Shown here: positions 62,283-64,000 of the stretch, one piece after another | Numbering within the stretch: the first letter of the stretch is position 1 | How the letters are laid out: each line of letters starts with the position of its first letter | From: Rhodospirillales bacterium | GTDB lineage: Bacteria > Pseudomonadota > Alphaproteobacteria > Rhodospirillales > Defluviicoccaceae | DNA length: 64,000 nt | Assembly: GCA_007694935.1 (NCBI GenBank) | Contig: REES01000139.1 | Span: forward strand, 22,593-86,592 | Direction of reading: 5' to 3' | Notes under the pieces: model-generated | What the model was told of the DNA's origin: nothing | Database searches by the model: none | Seen by the model: only the letters and a program-made list of their open reading frames with translations | Made by a program: the position numbers and the translations under genes

Positions 62283-63668
62283 TCAGCTGATGGCGCCGGA
62301 TGCCCGGCGGAGCCAGCGATAGGCTGCCGCCGCGTTAATGACGCCGTGGCCGTAATCATGATCGAAGTCCCGGGTTTCGCCAAGGCGCGTCGCGGTCGCC
62401 GTCAGCACCCGCTTGAGCCGGTCCGGATCCACGTCCGGGAAGGCGCTCAGCAGCAGCGCCGCCACCCCCGCCGCCACCGGCGTCGCCGCCGAGGTGCCGT
62501 TGTCGAACGGCTGGCTGCCGGTCCCGGCCGGCCGGCCCGGGCCGAAGTTGGCAAAGATGTGGGAATAGCTGGCGAGGTCCGGCTTGCGCGGCTCGAACTT
62601 CCCGGGCCCCTGGGAGGAGTAGCCGATCCGCTCGTGCCGGCTGTTGACGGCGGCGACCGTCACCACCTCGGCGAGGCTGTTGGAGGCGTGGATGGATTTG
62701 CCGGCGCCGATGCCGCTCGGGTGGCAGTTGCCGCTGGGGCAGTCGGCACCGCAGTTGCCGGCGGCGAAAAAGCAGGCGACGCCCGCGGCCACCACCTCCC
62801 GCACCTTGCGGTGCAGCGGGTGATTGATGTTGTGCACCTCGTGGTTGGGCCACTGCCGCGGATCGGGCACGCCGACGAAGCCATAGGAATTGTTGGTGAG
62901 GTGCGGGGTGCCGTCGAGCCGCCGTTGGTCCAGCAGCGCCTGGAACATCTGCAAGGCGCCGCCGGAGTTGGGCACGCCGAGGAACGGATAGTCATACAGC
63001 CGGGCGGCCGGTGCCGCGATCAGCACGTCGGCGGCGCACATCGAGCCGTGGCTGGTGATCGGCGCCGTGCCGGGGCGGCGGGCGTTGGGCCGGCTGAAGC
63101 CGCCCACCACCGGATAGTGCTCGCCGCTGATGCCCTCGTCGATGATGCCGACGATGATGTTCTGACCGCGATAGCCCTCCAGCCAGACGCCTTCCACCCC
63201 CAGCAGCCGCCGGATCACCGCGATTGAAATGCCCGGCCGGAACGGCCGGCAATCCAGCCCGCCCTTGGACCAGGCGAGATCGATCGGGTCCTCGTTGCCG
63301 GTGTCGAACAGGGACAGTTCGGAATTCGGCCACACAGTCACCCCGGGCCGATGCTCCAACTCCTCCAGCCGGGCGCGGTCCACCTCCACCGGAAGCACCA
63401 CCGCGCGGGCCGTCTCCTCCGGATTGGGGGTGGGGGCGGCGAACGCCGCGAATCGCGACAGGATGGTACGATCGCCCTCATTGCCCTGGGCGAACATCGG
63501 CACCGGCACCGACAGCTCATCCAGTTCGATGCCCAGCCCCGCCAGATTCGCGACGAGGGATTCGGCCTGCCGCTCCGCCTCGTGATCGGATGCCGCGGTG
63601 GCCTCGAACGAGGCGAACGCCTCCGGCATCTCCTGTTCGAATTCCAGCAGCACGCTGAGCTTGGACAT
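62283..63668 (-). CDS. Subtilisin-family (S8) serine peptidase, cytoplasmic, with cis I9-like prodomain
   Basis: 461 residues from ATG 63668, preceded by CAGGGAGGCG. There is no signal peptide, so it is probably intracellular. Residues 1-121 form an I9-like prodomain (helix EAERQAESLVANLAGLG, then VLPVEVDRARLEELEHRPGV) ending PNSELSLF121. The catalytic domain has Asp177 (IVGIIDEGISGEH), His207 (SHGSM), an oxyanion Asn in HLTNNSYGF (Asn259 or 260), and Ser393 (NGTSAATPVAAGVAALL), so it should be active. A Cys-rich loop (GNCGADCPSGNC, about 305-315) is unusual. Its substrate is unknown. The downstream 73-aa protein looks like a second propeptide in trans. Confidence 0.93.
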   Translation of the reverse strand: MSKLSVLLEFEQEMPEAFASFEATAASDHEAERQAESLVANLAGLGIELDELSVPVPMFAQGNEGDRTILSRFAAFAAPTPNPEETARAVVLPVEVDRARLEELEHRPGVTVWPNSELSLFDTGNEDPIDLAWSKGGLDCRPFRPGISIAVIRRLLGVEGVWLEGYRGQNIIVGIIDEGISGEHYPVVGGFSRPNARRPGTAPITSHGSMCAADVLIAAPAARLYDYPFLGVPNSGGALQMFQALLDQRRLDGTPHLTNNSYGFVGVPDPRQWPNHEVHNINHPLHRKVREVVAAGVACFFAAGNCGADCPSGNCHPSGIGAGKSIHASNSLAEVVTVAAVNSRHERIGYSSQGPGKFEPRKPDLASYSHIFANFGPGRPAGTGSQPFDNGTSAATPVAAGVAALLLSAFPDVDPDRLKRVLTATATRLGETRDFDHDYGHGVINAAAAYRWLRRASGAIS

Positions 63669-63799
63669 CCACGCCTCCCTGAACTTTTACTGTACTCTTT
63701 GCCAACCGATATTATCCGGTCAGGCGTATTCGGATGGTAACATCCAGTATCCGCCCAGGCAAACCCGTTCTGACCCTGCCGCCGGACCCGCACACCGGC

Positions 63800-64000
63800 T
63801 CAGCCGCCCGGGCCGCGCCCCGCATCCCGGGCGCGCCGCGCCGCCACCGGCGTCATTCCGAACTGAGACCGGAAGCGCCGGTAGAAGGTCGAGAGATCGT
63901 TGAAGCCGCACTGGTAGGCGATCTCGGCCACCGAGACCTCGGCGAAGTCGGGATCGCGCAGGCGCTCCAGGCTGTCCCGCAACCGCCAGCCCACCACCAG
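63800..64000 (-). CDS. AraC-family transcriptional regulator, C-terminal part (partial)
   Basis: The frame runs off the window end; 66 residues are seen, ending at the TGA complement at 63800-63802. They contain the second helix-turn-helix of the AraC/XylS domain (SVAEIAYQCGFNDLSTFYRRFRSQFGMTPVAARR). The effector domain is outside the window. It is on the same strand as and 131 bp upstream of the subtilase gene, so it could regulate that gene, but nothing in the sequence shows this. Confidence 0.9.
   Translation of the reverse strand: MVVGWRLRDSLERLRDPDFAEVSVAEIAYQCGFNDLSTFYRRFRSQFGMTPVAARRARDAGRGPGG

Noticed and set aside
1..64000. CRISPR arrays, insertion sequences and tRNA genes
   Set aside because: I found no regularly spaced repeats, no transposase-like proteins with terminal repeats and no convincing tRNA cloverleaf by eye.

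Overview
A GC-rich chromosomal window, densely coding on both strands. The protein set points to an alphaproteobacterium, probably in or near the Rhodospirillales: an RNase E with an acidic insert in its S1 domain, a plant-type GshA, a class I PHA synthase, a YlxR-L7Ae fusion, a phoR/phoU/phoB order and a DUF3035 lipoprotein between lspA and an M16 protease pair. The assignment rests on gene content and order and is an inference. I saw no rRNA, convincing tRNA, prophage, transposase or CRISPR array.

Layout. 0-1.6 kb: the trpS end, an Nfu-type Fe-S carrier and a RutE-like nitroreductase. 1.6-11.3 kb (minus strand): the translation/RNA-decay operon rimP-nusA-ylxR-infB-rbfA-truB-rpsO-pnp, with a leader terminator before rimP. 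11.3-12.5 kb: a divergent MerR regulator and a small cation-diffusion transporter sharing a 19-bp-spacer metal promoter. 12.5-15.2 kb: the phage-shock genes pspABC and the divergent activator gene pspF, with a consensus sigma-54 promoter, an IHF-like site and a palindrome between them. 15.3-17.3 kb: methionine salvage (mtnP, mtnA). 17.3-21.2 kb: cell wall (PBP1A, AmiC). 21.2-24.4 kb: rne with a long leader. 24.4-30.7 kb: an aminotransferase, a GGT-like lipoprotein, an M48 protease, a DsbA-like protein, an orphan integrase-N-like protein and a MaoC hydratase. 30.8-38.7 kb: ribF-ileS-lspA-DUF3035-M16-M16.

38.8-44.8 kb: a small conserved protein divergent from phaC, then archease, rtcB, DUF72, DUF2905 and a thioesterase. 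44.9-49.0 kb: a diguanylate cyclase, then phoR-phoU-phoB with no pst genes. 49-55.6 kb: a flavin oxidoreductase, tsaB (apparent AUU start), rimI, a META-domain lipoprotein, ubiA, rsmE and gshA. 55.6-61.6 kb: tldD, a FitAB-type toxin-antitoxin pair, a YihY membrane protein and maeB. 61.8-64 kb: a composite palindromic repeat, a 73-aa protein, a cytoplasmic-looking subtilase and the end of an AraC-type regulator.

The most unusual system is at 62.0-63.7 kb. A subtilase with an intact Asp-His-Ser triad and a built-in I9-like N-terminal prodomain is followed, 22 bp downstream, by a 73-aa protein that looks like a free-standing I9 propeptide and ends in Leu-Tyr. The tail of that protein matches the tail of the enzyme's own prodomain (P-x-S-x-x-x-L-aromatic), suggesting a peptidase with a separately encoded inhibitor or folding chaperone.
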